From Pseudomonas sp. GM84 (GTDB lineage Bacteria > Pseudomonadota > Gammaproteobacteria > Pseudomonadales > Pseudomonadaceae), in the NCBI RefSeq assembly GCF_000282535.1, contig NZ_AKJC01000134.1, positions 1 through 47,525 of the forward strand: 47,525 nucleotides of DNA, in the 5' to 3' direction. Shown in pieces: positions 26,807 to 34,350 of the stretch. Within the stretch, counting starts at the first letter, position 1; each line of letters begins with the position of its first letter. Position numbers and translations under genes: made by a program. Under the pieces are notes generated by a model. That model saw nothing but the letters and a program-made list of their open reading frames with translations. It was not told the origin of the DNA and searched no databases.

Positions 26807-27569
26807 TCAGCAAGTGGCCGCCCAGCACGGCCAGGCCGATGAAGAAGCAGCGCTTGAACAGCGCCGCACTGATGCGCTGGCGCAGCCACTGGCCGCCCAG
26901 CATGCCCAATAGCGCGGGCGCCAGCATCAGCAGTGAGGCCCCCAGCGCCTGGCCACCCAGGGCATCCTGCCCGGCCAGGCCTAGCGCCAGTGCCAGGGTC
27001 GAGACGGTGAACGACAGGCCCAGTGCCTGGATCATCTCGTCGCGACTCAGGCCCAGGCTCTGCAGGTAAGGCACTGCCGGCATCACGAATACGCCGGTGG
27101 CCGCCGTGACCACGCCGGTCACCAATCCGCACAGCGGCCCCAGCCACCCTTCCCTTTCCCGCGCCACTCGCAGTACCGGGCCGATCAGCCCGTACAGCGC
27201 GTAGATGACCAGCGCAGCCCCCAATGCGTGCACCGCCCACGGCCCACTGTCGATGCCGAGCCAGGCACTGCCAAGCAGCGTACCGACGAAGATCATCGCC
27301 AGCATCGGCCCGAGCCTGCGCATGAGCCCCAGCAGGTGACCGCCAGCGGCGAGTTGCCAGAGGTTGGTGAGCGTCGACGGAACGATGAGCAGCGCGGCAG
27401 CCTGCGTCGGCGACATAGCCAGGCCCAGCAAGCCCATGGCGATGGTCGGCAGCCCGAGGCCGATCACGCCCTTGACCGCACCGGCCAGCAGGAAGGTGGC
27501 AATGACCAGCAGCGACACTGCCGGGCCGATGTTCTGATAGAAAGCGATCAAGGTATCCATGGCCGCCAT
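26796..27569 (-). CDS. TauE/SafE family membrane exporter
   Basis: A 257-residue integral membrane protein of the TauE/SafE (DUF81) family, with about eight helices in two similar halves; the half-repeats start near GAVKGVIGLGLPTIAMGL and LVTGVVTAATGVFVMP, both typical. Members are thought to export sulfite, sulfoacetate or similar organosulfur anions. The substrate here is unknown. Two starts are possible, 27569 or 27560 (MDTLIAFY); neither has a strong SD. It is divergent from a LysR gene with only 69 bp between, so that regulator probably controls it. Confidence 0.85.
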   Translation of the reverse strand: MAAMDTLIAFYQNIGPAVSLLVIATFLLAGAVKGVIGLGLPTIAMGLLGLAMSPTQAAALLIVPSTLTNLWQLAAGGHLLGLMRRLGPMLAMIFVGTLLGSAWLGIDSGPWAVHALGAALVIYALYGLIGPVLRVAREREGWLGPLCGLVTGVVTAATGVFVMPAVPYLQSLGLSRDEMIQALGLSFTVSTLALALGLAGQDALGGQALGASLLMLAPALLGMLGGQWLRQRISAALFKRCFFIGLAVLGGHLLISG

Positions 27570-27638
27570 GATGGCGTGCGGCAGACGGGCTGAAAATCTG
27601 CCATATACTCAGCCAGACTCTTGCCAGGACAGAGGCAG

Positions 27639-28523
27639 ATGCATTTCGACCTGATCGACCTCACGCTTTTCCAGCACACCGTGGAGTGCGGCAACATCAC
27701 TGCCGGGGCACGCCGCAGCCATCTGTCGCTGCCGGCGGCCAGCGCACGCATCCGGGCCATGGAAGCCTCGCTCGGAACGGCGCTGCTCGAACGCAATCGA
27801 CGGGGTGTTCAGCCGACGCCGGCCGGCCAGGCACTGCTGCAACACACGCGACTGATCGGCCAGCAGGTCGAGCGCTTGCAGTTCGACCTGGCCCAGTACG
27901 CCAAGGGGCAGCAAGGCCAGGTGCGCCTGCTGTGCAACACTGCGGCGCTGACCGAATACCTGCCGGAGCTGCTGGCGAGCTATCTGGCTGACAACCCCGG
28001 AGTCAGTGTCGATGTGCAGGAGCTGCCGAGCCTGCGGATCGTGCAGTCGATCACCCAGGGCATGGCCGATCTCGGCATCATCTCCACGGCGGCGCCCAGT
28101 GCACACCTGCAGACCCTGCCATTTCGCGATGATCCGCTGGTACTGGTCACGCCCCTGAACCATCCCCTTGCTTTGGAGCCTGCTCCGAGTTTCATCGACT
28201 GCCTTGCCCATGGTCATGTCGGGCTGGGGGCGAACAGTGCGTTGGCGTTGTATCTGGAAGAACAGGCGCTGCGCGAAGGACGGCGCATGCAGGTGCGGGT
28301 GCGGGCCGAAGGGTTTGACGGGGTGATCCGCATGGTGGCGGGTGGGGCGGGTGTCGGGGTGGTGCCGATGGCATCGGTGAGGCGTTGGCAGGGGGTGTTG
28401 CCGATGCACTGGGTGGCGCTGCGCGAGCACTGGGCGAATCGGCGGCTGCTGCTGTGTGCGCGGGACTTTTTGGGGTTGCCTGGGTATGCGGCGGGGTTGG
28501 TCGAGCGGTTGGTGCAGGGCTGA
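27639..28523 (+). CDS. LysR family regulator of the adjacent TauE-type gene
   Basis: A 294-residue LysR-type regulator, HTH in the first 60 residues (NITAGARRSHLSLPAASARIR), effector domain 90-290. AGAGG at 27631-27635 stands 3 bp before the ATG at 27639; an ATG 18 bp upstream is less likely. The 69-bp divergent gap to the TauE-type gene is the standard LysR target layout. The 3' end is followed after 21 bp by the convergent, AT-rich T6SS immunity genes, so this gene marks the left border of that accessory block. Confidence 0.87.
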   Translation: MHFDLIDLTLFQHTVECGNITAGARRSHLSLPAASARIRAMEASLGTALLERNRRGVQPTPAGQALLQHTRLIGQQVERLQFDLAQYAKGQQGQVRLLCNTAALTEYLPELLASYLADNPGVSVDVQELPSLRIVQSITQGMADLGIISTAAPSAHLQTLPFRDDPLVLVTPLNHPLALEPAPSFIDCLAHGHVGLGANSALALYLEEQALREGRRMQVRVRAEGFDGVIRMVAGGAGVGVVPMASVRRWQGVLPMHWVALREHWANRRLLLCARDFLGLPGYAAGLVERLVQG

Positions 28524-28544
28524 TTGCAAGGGAGATGGTGTCAA

Positions 28545-29000
28545 TCATTCCCCGCCCCGCTCCAACGCTTCCTGCTGAAGCAGATACAAGAAGAAATCCT
28601 CATAGGTATTCCATGTATCGACAAAATTTGAAAAACCGGCAGCACCTAAGCTGCCGACATCTAATGCATCACACCAAAGAACCGCAGGAGCGTGTAGAAC
28701 ATTGAGCACAATAAGGCTACCAGCGGGTTCGGCGAGTGCGACATACTCATTACTTAAACCAATGGCGCGACGCAATCTTAGCGTTTCATTAACAACATTG
28801 AACTCATCATCGCCACTTCCAATAGAGAAATGGCTAATACCGCCCAAAAGACCGCCACTGTAAAACTTTGAAATACTCTTAAAATCTTCGGGCAAACCTA
28901 TGATCAGATTTTCCTCGATATCTAGGATCGATGCAGGCGAACAAGGCTCGACCATATAAAACGACACATATTTTTCTTTTGCCTCCCAATATCTAGACAT
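28545..29000 (-). CDS. SMI1/KNR4 (SUKH)-like immunity protein 2
   Basis: A 151-residue protein without signal peptide. The pattern of a Leu/Pro-rich start followed by IIGLPEDFKSISKFYSGG, then GSGDDEFN and a C-terminal helix with YEDFFLYLLQQEALE, fits the SMI1/KNR4 (SUKH) superfamily, which supplies immunity proteins to nuclease toxins. It is the last gene of the T6SS module, 68 bp after the first SUKH-like gene. Base composition is clearly AT-richer than the flanking backbone, and it uses codons such as ATA, AAT and TTA rare elsewhere in the window. It may neutralise the upstream HNH effector or be a spare immunity gene against a related toxin. Confidence 0.68.
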   Translation of the reverse strand: MSRYWEAKEKYVSFYMVEPCSPASILDIEENLIIGLPEDFKSISKFYSGGLLGGISHFSIGSGDDEFNVVNETLRLRRAIGLSNEYVALAEPAGSLIVLNVLHAPAVLWCDALDVGSLGAAGFSNFVDTWNTYEDFFLYLLQQEALERGGE

Positions 29001-29068
29001 CGTTGACCGCCCTGAAAATTGTCACTCCGTGTGGCTCAAGTTTTGACCCACAACGAAATGCCTAAACT

Positions 29069-29536
29069 TCAAGAACGCTGACCAATCAGATCCACCATAA
29101 ACGCCAAAATCCCATCAAATGAATTAAACTCCTCATTCACATTATCGAATGCTTGCCTGTCCCGAACTTGATATTTGCCTCGCTTAAGATCCAGCACATA
29201 TTCATCCTGATCACTACATGCGAAAACAAGGAAGTCCTTCATAAAATCTATATCGCGACTCAAATAATTCATTTCTACAAAGTTGGGACATAAGGTATCG
29301 GCGCCAGGCATCACACGTGAGCGACTCGAGTAGATAAATACTCCACACGCAACCAATCCATCAAACATTTGCAAAAATTCCAAATATTCATATGGCAAGC
29401 TTACCGACAACTCAATTGACACAGCATTTGTTAACACCACAATATCAGCCGGCGAAGCGGGTGGACCTAAGTACATATCAGAATCATCCAGTATACCGCG
29501 CAACCTTATAATCTTCGCCTCAATCGCAGCATTCAT
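29069..29536 (-). CDS. SMI1/KNR4 (SUKH)-like immunity protein 1
   Basis: A 155-residue cytoplasmic protein whose start overlaps the effector stop by 4 bp (ATGA), the usual position of a cognate immunity gene. SUKH-like features are the segment SLPYEYLEFLQMFDGLVACGVFIY and a later FLVFACSDQDEYVLDLKRGKY, where an acidic patch and a strand-turn-strand match the family. It most likely binds and blocks the HNH nuclease domain of the effector. AT-rich with rare codons. It is not a close copy of the second SUKH-like protein. Confidence 0.75.
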   Translation of the reverse strand: MNAAIEAKIIRLRGILDDSDMYLGPPASPADIVVLTNAVSIELSVSLPYEYLEFLQMFDGLVACGVFIYSSRSRVMPGADTLCPNFVEMNYLSRDIDFMKDFLVFACSDQDEYVLDLKRGKYQVRDRQAFDNVNEEFNSFDGILAFMVDLIGQRS

Positions 29537-30759
29537 AGTGAATCTCCAAAACCAGGATAAATCTTAACATCAATCATTGGCCACTCGACCATCCTACTTT
29601 CACCCTCCTTCATCCCTCCAGTCATCGTTTTTTGTGCGTTGGTAAGCACCATGTGGTAAGGCTCAAGTTTTATGAGCACCAAATTATCGAAATCGTTTGT
29701 CCCACCATCGTCTAGCGGCTTTACATGATGCACCTGCCATTCCTTGCCAGGAAGTTTTCCACTTTGAACCTTGAGAATATCAGCACTATTGAATCCAGCT
29801 CGCTTTAGGCTATTTAGACCTTTAGCCGTACCAGATAAATCCTTTAAAAATCTTGCCCTCTCAACACTATCGAACGCCCGCCTTAACGCCATCCGCTCAG
29901 CACTTGATCTTTTCACATAAAGAAATTTTTCTACTCTAACATTCGACAACTCATACAATTTGCCCCTCAGTAATCCCACAAACCCTTTCGACCTTCTAAC
30001 GTGCGGCTTGATATTCCCGAAGTTGGCACCCAATCCACCGTTCGGCTGCAGTCTATAACGCGCCGCCAGACCACCAAAAATAAACGCCCCGCCAAAAGCC
30101 ATAAGCTTTTGCTCATCGGAGCCTTCGCCGTAACGCTCTCCCCCTACTTGATATCCCGCACCGCCTCCCAGCACTCCGCCGAAAAGCCCCCAAAGCGCCA
30201 TTGCAGGTCCAACGAGGGCAATCGCACTGGCAAGCCCGACTCCCAGTACTGCCCCGTCAAGCCAACCAGCCACTTCCGGGCTGATTTCATCGGTAGTCTC
30301 CGTCTCACCACCAATGAAGACGTTGGCCGACCCGGCACTTATCCTGGCATCGCAAACAGTACGATCTCCCACTCTGGCAGCGGGCAGGCCATTGATGTAA
30401 ACGGAGCAGCTACCTTGGGCCAGCGTCCTCGAGACACCGGAATGATCCGTGCACACGGCATAGTCGGCATGCGCCCTCGCCGCCGGTTGGCCATTGATGT
30501 GAACGTTGCCTGAGCCGGACGTTATGAAACCCGTTTCCCGCTGCGCGAATGACAAGCTACCAAGCAGTTGCCCAATGCCTGCCCCTGTCGCTGCACCCGC
30601 CCCGACCATTGCTACCAGCGCCGCAGCCCCCAAGCCGCCGGTGCCAATAACGGCTATCCCGAACAAGACGGCACCGGCCCCAATCGCCAAGCCTGCCAAC
30701 AAGCCGCTCAATGCACTGGAATGCTCAATCGGATCGGCGAAACGTGCTGCACCACTCAT
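29533..30759 (-). CDS. prePAAR/PAAR T6SS effector with C-terminal HNH-type nuclease
   Basis: A 408-residue effector. In order: prePAAR motif AARFADPIEH (residues 4-13, fitting AARxxDxxxH), first membrane region (about 19-68), PAAR domain (about 75-155, with GSGNVHINGQPAARAHAD and GLPAARVGDRTVCD), second membrane region (about 165-205), linker, and a C-terminal toxin with an HNH-like pattern: H344-H345, N359 and H369 (in VHHVKPLDDGGT, FDNLVLI, EPYH). The PAAR tip should sit on VgrG, and the toxin should cut DNA in the target cell. The layout prePAAR-TM-PAAR-TM-toxin resembles Tse6-class effectors, which need an Eag chaperone; one is encoded just upstream with 4-bp overlap. GC content falls in the toxin half, as expected for exchangeable toxin tips. 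Confidence 0.88.
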   Translation of the reverse strand: MSGAARFADPIEHSSALSGLLAGLAIGAGAVLFGIAVIGTGGLGAAALVAMVGAGAATGAGIGQLLGSLSFAQRETGFITSGSGNVHINGQPAARAHADYAVCTDHSGVSRTLAQGSCSVYINGLPAARVGDRTVCDARISAGSANVFIGGETETTDEISPEVAGWLDGAVLGVGLASAIALVGPAMALWGLFGGVLGGGAGYQVGGERYGEGSDEQKLMAFGGAFIFGGLAARYRLQPNGGLGANFGNIKPHVRRSKGFVGLLRGKLYELSNVRVEKFLYVKRSSAERMALRRAFDSVERARFLKDLSGTAKGLNSLKRAGFNSADILKVQSGKLPGKEWQVHHVKPLDDGGTNDFDNLVLIKLEPYHMVLTNAQKTMTGGMKEGESRMVEWPMIDVKIYPGFGDSL

Positions 30760-31346
30760 GCTGGCGCAGCCTCGTACACCTCCTCATTGCCACCAGGCGG
30801 GCTGCGCACTTCAAAGCTGCTGATGACCTGAGTGAATGCTTCACGCTCAGTCTCCGTCATGCCCTTGGGGTTGTTGCTGGTTGCCGTGATCTGCATCAGA
30901 AGACGCTGCCCATGTTCGTCCTGATGCAGAAACATCACCTGTATCTGATGAATCGGCTGACCTTGCTGGCGCCAACGGAACTCCACTTGGCGTGCCTCCA
31001 GGCCCGCCACCTGGGTGGGGGTAACAGGTTCGATCCACTGCAGATGGGACAGCGTTTTATCCACTTCCCCGAGCAATTTTTGCGCAAGCGTTTCCAGTGA
31101 TGCGTCCCGCGCAGCCAATGACCTGCCAATCACCAATGAAAACGGGCTAGGGGTGAACTCGGTGAGGGTGAATACATGAAACGTTTTGTCTTTCAGACTC
31201 TCTGGCCGCACGAAGCTCAGCTCATTCGCCAGATAACGCTCCGGCGGTGGCGGCTTCATCGCCTCTCGTGCGAGTTGCTCACGTTCGAGGCGTTCTTTCT
31301 CCTCACGCTTTTCAGAAATCCTGTCGTAGATACTTTTGCGATACAT
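30756..31346 (-). CDS. Eag-type T6SS chaperone (DcrB/DUF1795 domain)
   Basis: A 196-residue cytoplasmic protein. Residues from about 45 to 180 form a DcrB/DUF1795 fold, the fold of Eag chaperones that shield the N-terminal membrane helices of prePAAR effectors before loading on VgrG. The first 40 residues (MYRKSIYDRISEKREEKERL...) are a highly charged helix not typical of short Eag proteins (about 145 residues), so this is an extended version. The start at 31346 is 19 bp past the vgrG stop region; an ATG at 31403 would overlap vgrG. Its stop overlaps the effector start by 4 bp, supporting joint function. Confidence 0.82.
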   Translation of the reverse strand: MYRKSIYDRISEKREEKERLEREQLAREAMKPPPPERYLANELSFVRPESLKDKTFHVFTLTEFTPSPFSLVIGRSLAARDASLETLAQKLLGEVDKTLSHLQWIEPVTPTQVAGLEARQVEFRWRQQGQPIHQIQVMFLHQDEHGQRLLMQITATSNNPKGMTETEREAFTQVISSFEVRSPPGGNEEVYEAAPA

Positions 31347-31365
31347 AAAGACTGTTCCCTGTCCT

Positions 31366-33204
31366 TCACTCGGATTTATTGAGATTGATGATCGTGCTGC
31401 CATTCACATCCACCACCACGCCGCACAACTTGATGGTCCCGTCCTGATTCATCACCAACTTGCTTTGCCCCACTTCAAGCGTGATGGATTGCGCAGCCGT
31501 CAATTTGATATGCCCTTGATCGACGGTGACGTAGTACGACCCTTCCTCCACCGCAATGCTGGTTTCCAGCCGGATGGTTTCCGCATGCTTGCCGGTCACG
31601 TTGATCGTGCGGTTACCGCCAACGTTGAGCCTGTCATCCGCCTCGACTTCGATATCCATGTCGCGTTCGGCATGCAGGCTGACCTGCTCCGCGCCGGCCT
31701 TGTCTTCGAAGCGCAAGAAGTTGGCGGTGCGACCGGTGCCATTGATCGATCGGGTCAATACCCCGCTCTGGGTCTTGTTCGCCGGCAGCGGCCATGGCGG
31801 CGGGTTGCCGTTGTTGTAGACGCTGCCGATGATCAAGGGGCGGTCGGGGTTACCCTCAAGGAACACCACCACCACTTCGTCTCCCACCCGCGGGATCTGG
31901 ATGCTGCCAAAGCCACCGCTGGCGCCGGTCTGTGCCACCCGCACCCAGCTGGAACTGCCCTCGTTGAAATCACCTTGGCGATCCCAGTGAAATTGCACCT
32001 TCACCCGCCCCAGCTCATCGGTGAAGATTTCCTCGCCGGGCGGGCCTACGACGATGGCAGTCTGTGGGCCGTTGATAACGGGTCGGGCAGTGTTCGCCTG
32101 CGGGCGGAACGGGATCTTCTTGCGCACGCACGTAAAGGTGTTGAAGTAGCTGGCCTGCTGGCCGGTGAGGTAGTTGTTGTGGCCTTCACACGTCACGCTC
32201 AACAACAGGAACTCACGCGCCTCCACCAAGCGGCCAGCGTGGGCCGGGTGCTGCAGCAACTCGAAGCTGTAACCCGGGCGCATGGCGCGGCAGTTGCTCG
32301 CGCCTTCGAACCATTTGGCGCGCACTTCCAGCGCCTCGATGCGTGTTCGCAACAAGGCTTCGCCTTCGTTGTAGGTCCCGTGGGTGTATTGGCCGGGGTC
32401 GTACACTTCCAGACATTGCACATCGCCTTGCTCGTTCACGCTGTCCATCGCCACCGGCAGCAGGTTGTGCGGCTTGCGATAGTCGAAGGTCTGCAGGGCA
32501 AGCTTGCCGGCCGACAGCTGGCGATGGCCGCTCCAGCGCGTGATGGCATCGGCGATTTCGGTCACCGAATTTCTGTGGAAACGGATCTGCGGTTGTTCGG
32601 GTAGTGGGTCTGACAAGCGGGAATAGTCGCTGATCACCAGTATGTGGTTCTCGGCACTGTGCTCGAAGTAGTAGAACATTCCAGCCTGCTCAAGCAGGCG
32701 ATGAATAAAGCTGAAATCGCTCTCGCGGTATTGAGTGAGGTAGCTGTGACGCTTCTGCGAGCGGTGCAGGTAGAAACGGTAACGGGCGTATTCCGGATAC
32801 AGCGCAAAGACCTCGCGCAGTACCTCCTCCACCGTGCAGTCCTGGAAGATTCGCGTATCGATGCGATGCTCAAGCAGTGAAAGCCAAGGGTTCAGGGTCG
32901 CCCTGTAGCGCTCCAGGGCGCCATCGCTGCCCAGGCTGGCAAAGCGGGTGAGGTAGCCGTTGATGAAGCGCGGGTCGGCATCGGCGAGTTCGATCTCCAG
33001 GCTGACCTGTTGGCCGATCATCGATTTCAACGGCATCTGCACCGAGTTGCAGAACAGCAGCAGCTCATATTCGAAGGCTTGCGATAGGCCTTCAACGCCG
33101 TTGAAGCGCTCCAGCAGCAGTCCCGACTCGGGATTCGACTTGTGGTGGAACTTGAACAGTCGACGGTGCTGAGGGCTCAGCCGTTCGACCAGGTCCATGA
33201 TCAT
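31366..33204 (-). CDS. vgrG: VgrG spike protein (TssI) of a type VI secretion system
   Basis: A 612-residue VgrG. The N-terminal gp27-like part includes RFNGVEGLSQAFEYELLLF and the SFIHRLLEQAGMFYYF signature; next is the gp5 OB-fold region with DELGRVKVQFHWDRQG and WVRVAQTGASGGFGSIQIPRVGDEVVV, then the beta-helix needle. There is no extended C-terminal effector domain, so it is a carrier for the PAAR effector downstream. AAGGAG lies 6 bp before the ATG at 33204. No other T6SS structural gene (tssB, tssC, tssM, hcp) is in the window, so this is an orphan vgrG unit relying on an apparatus encoded elsewhere. Confidence 0.95.
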   Translation of the reverse strand: MIMDLVERLSPQHRRLFKFHHKSNPESGLLLERFNGVEGLSQAFEYELLLFCNSVQMPLKSMIGQQVSLEIELADADPRFINGYLTRFASLGSDGALERYRATLNPWLSLLEHRIDTRIFQDCTVEEVLREVFALYPEYARYRFYLHRSQKRHSYLTQYRESDFSFIHRLLEQAGMFYYFEHSAENHILVISDYSRLSDPLPEQPQIRFHRNSVTEIADAITRWSGHRQLSAGKLALQTFDYRKPHNLLPVAMDSVNEQGDVQCLEVYDPGQYTHGTYNEGEALLRTRIEALEVRAKWFEGASNCRAMRPGYSFELLQHPAHAGRLVEAREFLLLSVTCEGHNNYLTGQQASYFNTFTCVRKKIPFRPQANTARPVINGPQTAIVVGPPGEEIFTDELGRVKVQFHWDRQGDFNEGSSSWVRVAQTGASGGFGSIQIPRVGDEVVVVFLEGNPDRPLIIGSVYNNGNPPPWPLPANKTQSGVLTRSINGTGRTANFLRFEDKAGAEQVSLHAERDMDIEVEADDRLNVGGNRTINVTGKHAETIRLETSIAVEEGSYYVTVDQGHIKLTAAQSITLEVGQSKLVMNQDGTIKLCGVVVDVNGSTIINLNKSE

Positions 33205-33714
33205 TACGCTCTCCTTTGCACGTTCATGTTCGAAAGGCGGTGGAGGCTAGGGGAGTGGAAGGACCGATGGCAATGAACGGGGTGTTTAGGGGGATGGCGG
33301 GGGTTGGGAATGATCTGACAGCGGAATTTACGGTTTCCTACTATGGTCGCCGGGAGTGGATTTTTTTGGGGGGCCGTGTAGGGGAAGCAGCGGCGCAACG
33401 GTGCGGGTTTCGGACAAGGGGGTGGTCCTGCACGGATCGCGGATGAACCCGCTGCTACCGAACAAAAACCGCATTAACGGGTTACAAACTTTGTGGGCGT
33501 GAGCTATGGAATGGGGGGAGCCAGGGCTTGTCGTGACATTTTTGGCGTCTATGCGATCGAGCGCCGCCCGCGCGGCGCATCGCGAGCAAGCTCGCTCCTA
33601 CATTTGTTGCAACGTGCCTATGTCTGATAGGCCATGGTTGCCTGCCTTGTTTGCACGACGCGATTTCTTGGCGGGCGCCTGAATATACCCGACAGCGATG
33701 AAAAGGAGTTTGCA
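33205..33714. other. 510-bp intergenic region between vgrG and the lipid operon
   Basis: No convincing gene is seen. It contains the divergent promoters of vgrG and the ynb-like operon, a G-rich stretch ending in TTTTTTTGGGG near 33360, and one single REP-like element at 33561-33604. The boundary of the accessory T6SS block probably lies in here. Confidence 0.6.
33561..33604. repeat. Single REP-like element of a different type
   Basis: Hairpin GCGCCGC-CCGC-GCGGCGC (33561-33578) followed by ATC and GCGAGC-AA-GCTCGC then TCCTACA. Unlike all other REP copies here (CGGGACAAGCCCG or GCCGGCAAGCCGGC) this is the GAGCAAGCTC type and stands alone. Confidence 0.75.
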
Positions 33715-34320
33715 GTGCCATCGATCTACCAGCTCAAACCGCGCTTTCAGTCCCTCTTGCGCCCTGCAGTGCAACGCCTGCACGACCGGGGCGTGACCGC
33801 CAACCAGGTGACCGTCAGCGCCGCCGTGGTCTCGCTGCTGGTCGGGCTGCTGCTGGCCTGGTTCAGCCACATTGCCTGGCTGTTCATCCTCATTCCGGTC
33901 TGGATGCTGTTGCGCATGGCCTTCAACGCCATCGACGGCATGCTCGCCCGTGAGTTCGGCCAGCAATCACGGCTCGGCGCCTACCTCAATGAACTCTGCG
34001 ACGTGATCGCGGACGCGGCGCTGTACTTGCCGTTCGCCCTGCTTGCCGGGGTCTGGCCAATGCTGGTGATCGTGGTGGTGCTCAGCGCCACCTTCAGCGA
34101 ATACGCCGGGGTGATGGGCCCGCTGGCCGGTGCCTCGCGGCGCTACGACGGGCCGATGGGCAAGAGCGACCGGGCGCTGGCCTTTGGCGTGCTGGGCACC
34201 GGGGTCGCCCTGGGCCTGCTCGACGGGGCCTGGGTCAATGGCCTGTTGCTGGTCATCCTCGCACTCTCGCTCTATACCCTCTACAACCGGGTTCGCCAGG
34301 GGCTGGCCGAAGCTCGCTGA
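33715..34320 (+). CDS. YnbA-like CDP-alcohol phosphatidyltransferase family protein
   Basis: A 201-residue membrane protein with about six helices and a CDP-alcohol phosphotransferase motif. The family motif is DxxDGxxARx8GxxxDxxxD; here it reads N71-A-I-D74-G-M-L-A-R...G88...N92-E-L-C-D96, so the first and third metal-binding Asp are Asn. E. coli YnbA seems to me to share these changes, but that is from memory. Such enzymes join a CDP-linked diacylglycerol to an alcohol. The GTG start at 33715 has AAAAGGAG 6 bp upstream and gives the normal N-terminus (PSIYQLKPRFQSLLRP); no ATG fits as well. First gene of the six-gene operon. Confidence 0.8.
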   Translation: MPSIYQLKPRFQSLLRPAVQRLHDRGVTANQVTVSAAVVSLLVGLLLAWFSHIAWLFILIPVWMLLRMAFNAIDGMLAREFGQQSRLGAYLNELCDVIADAALYLPFALLAGVWPMLVIVVVLSATFSEYAGVMGPLAGASRRYDGPMGKSDRALAFGVLGTGVALGLLDGAWVNGLLLVILALSLYTLYNRVRQGLAEAR

Positions 34321-34350
34321 ACCCTCCGCCGCCGGACAAGGACTTTCGCC

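Noticed and set aside
29533..30759. Rhs or other large polymorphic toxin
   Set aside because: At 408 residues there is no room for YD repeats and none are seen; the layout is prePAAR-TM-PAAR-TM-toxin.
33205..33714. Possible small RNA or attachment site at the T6SS block border
   Set aside because: No tRNA fragment, direct repeat pair or clear promoter-terminator unit could be found at both borders of the block.
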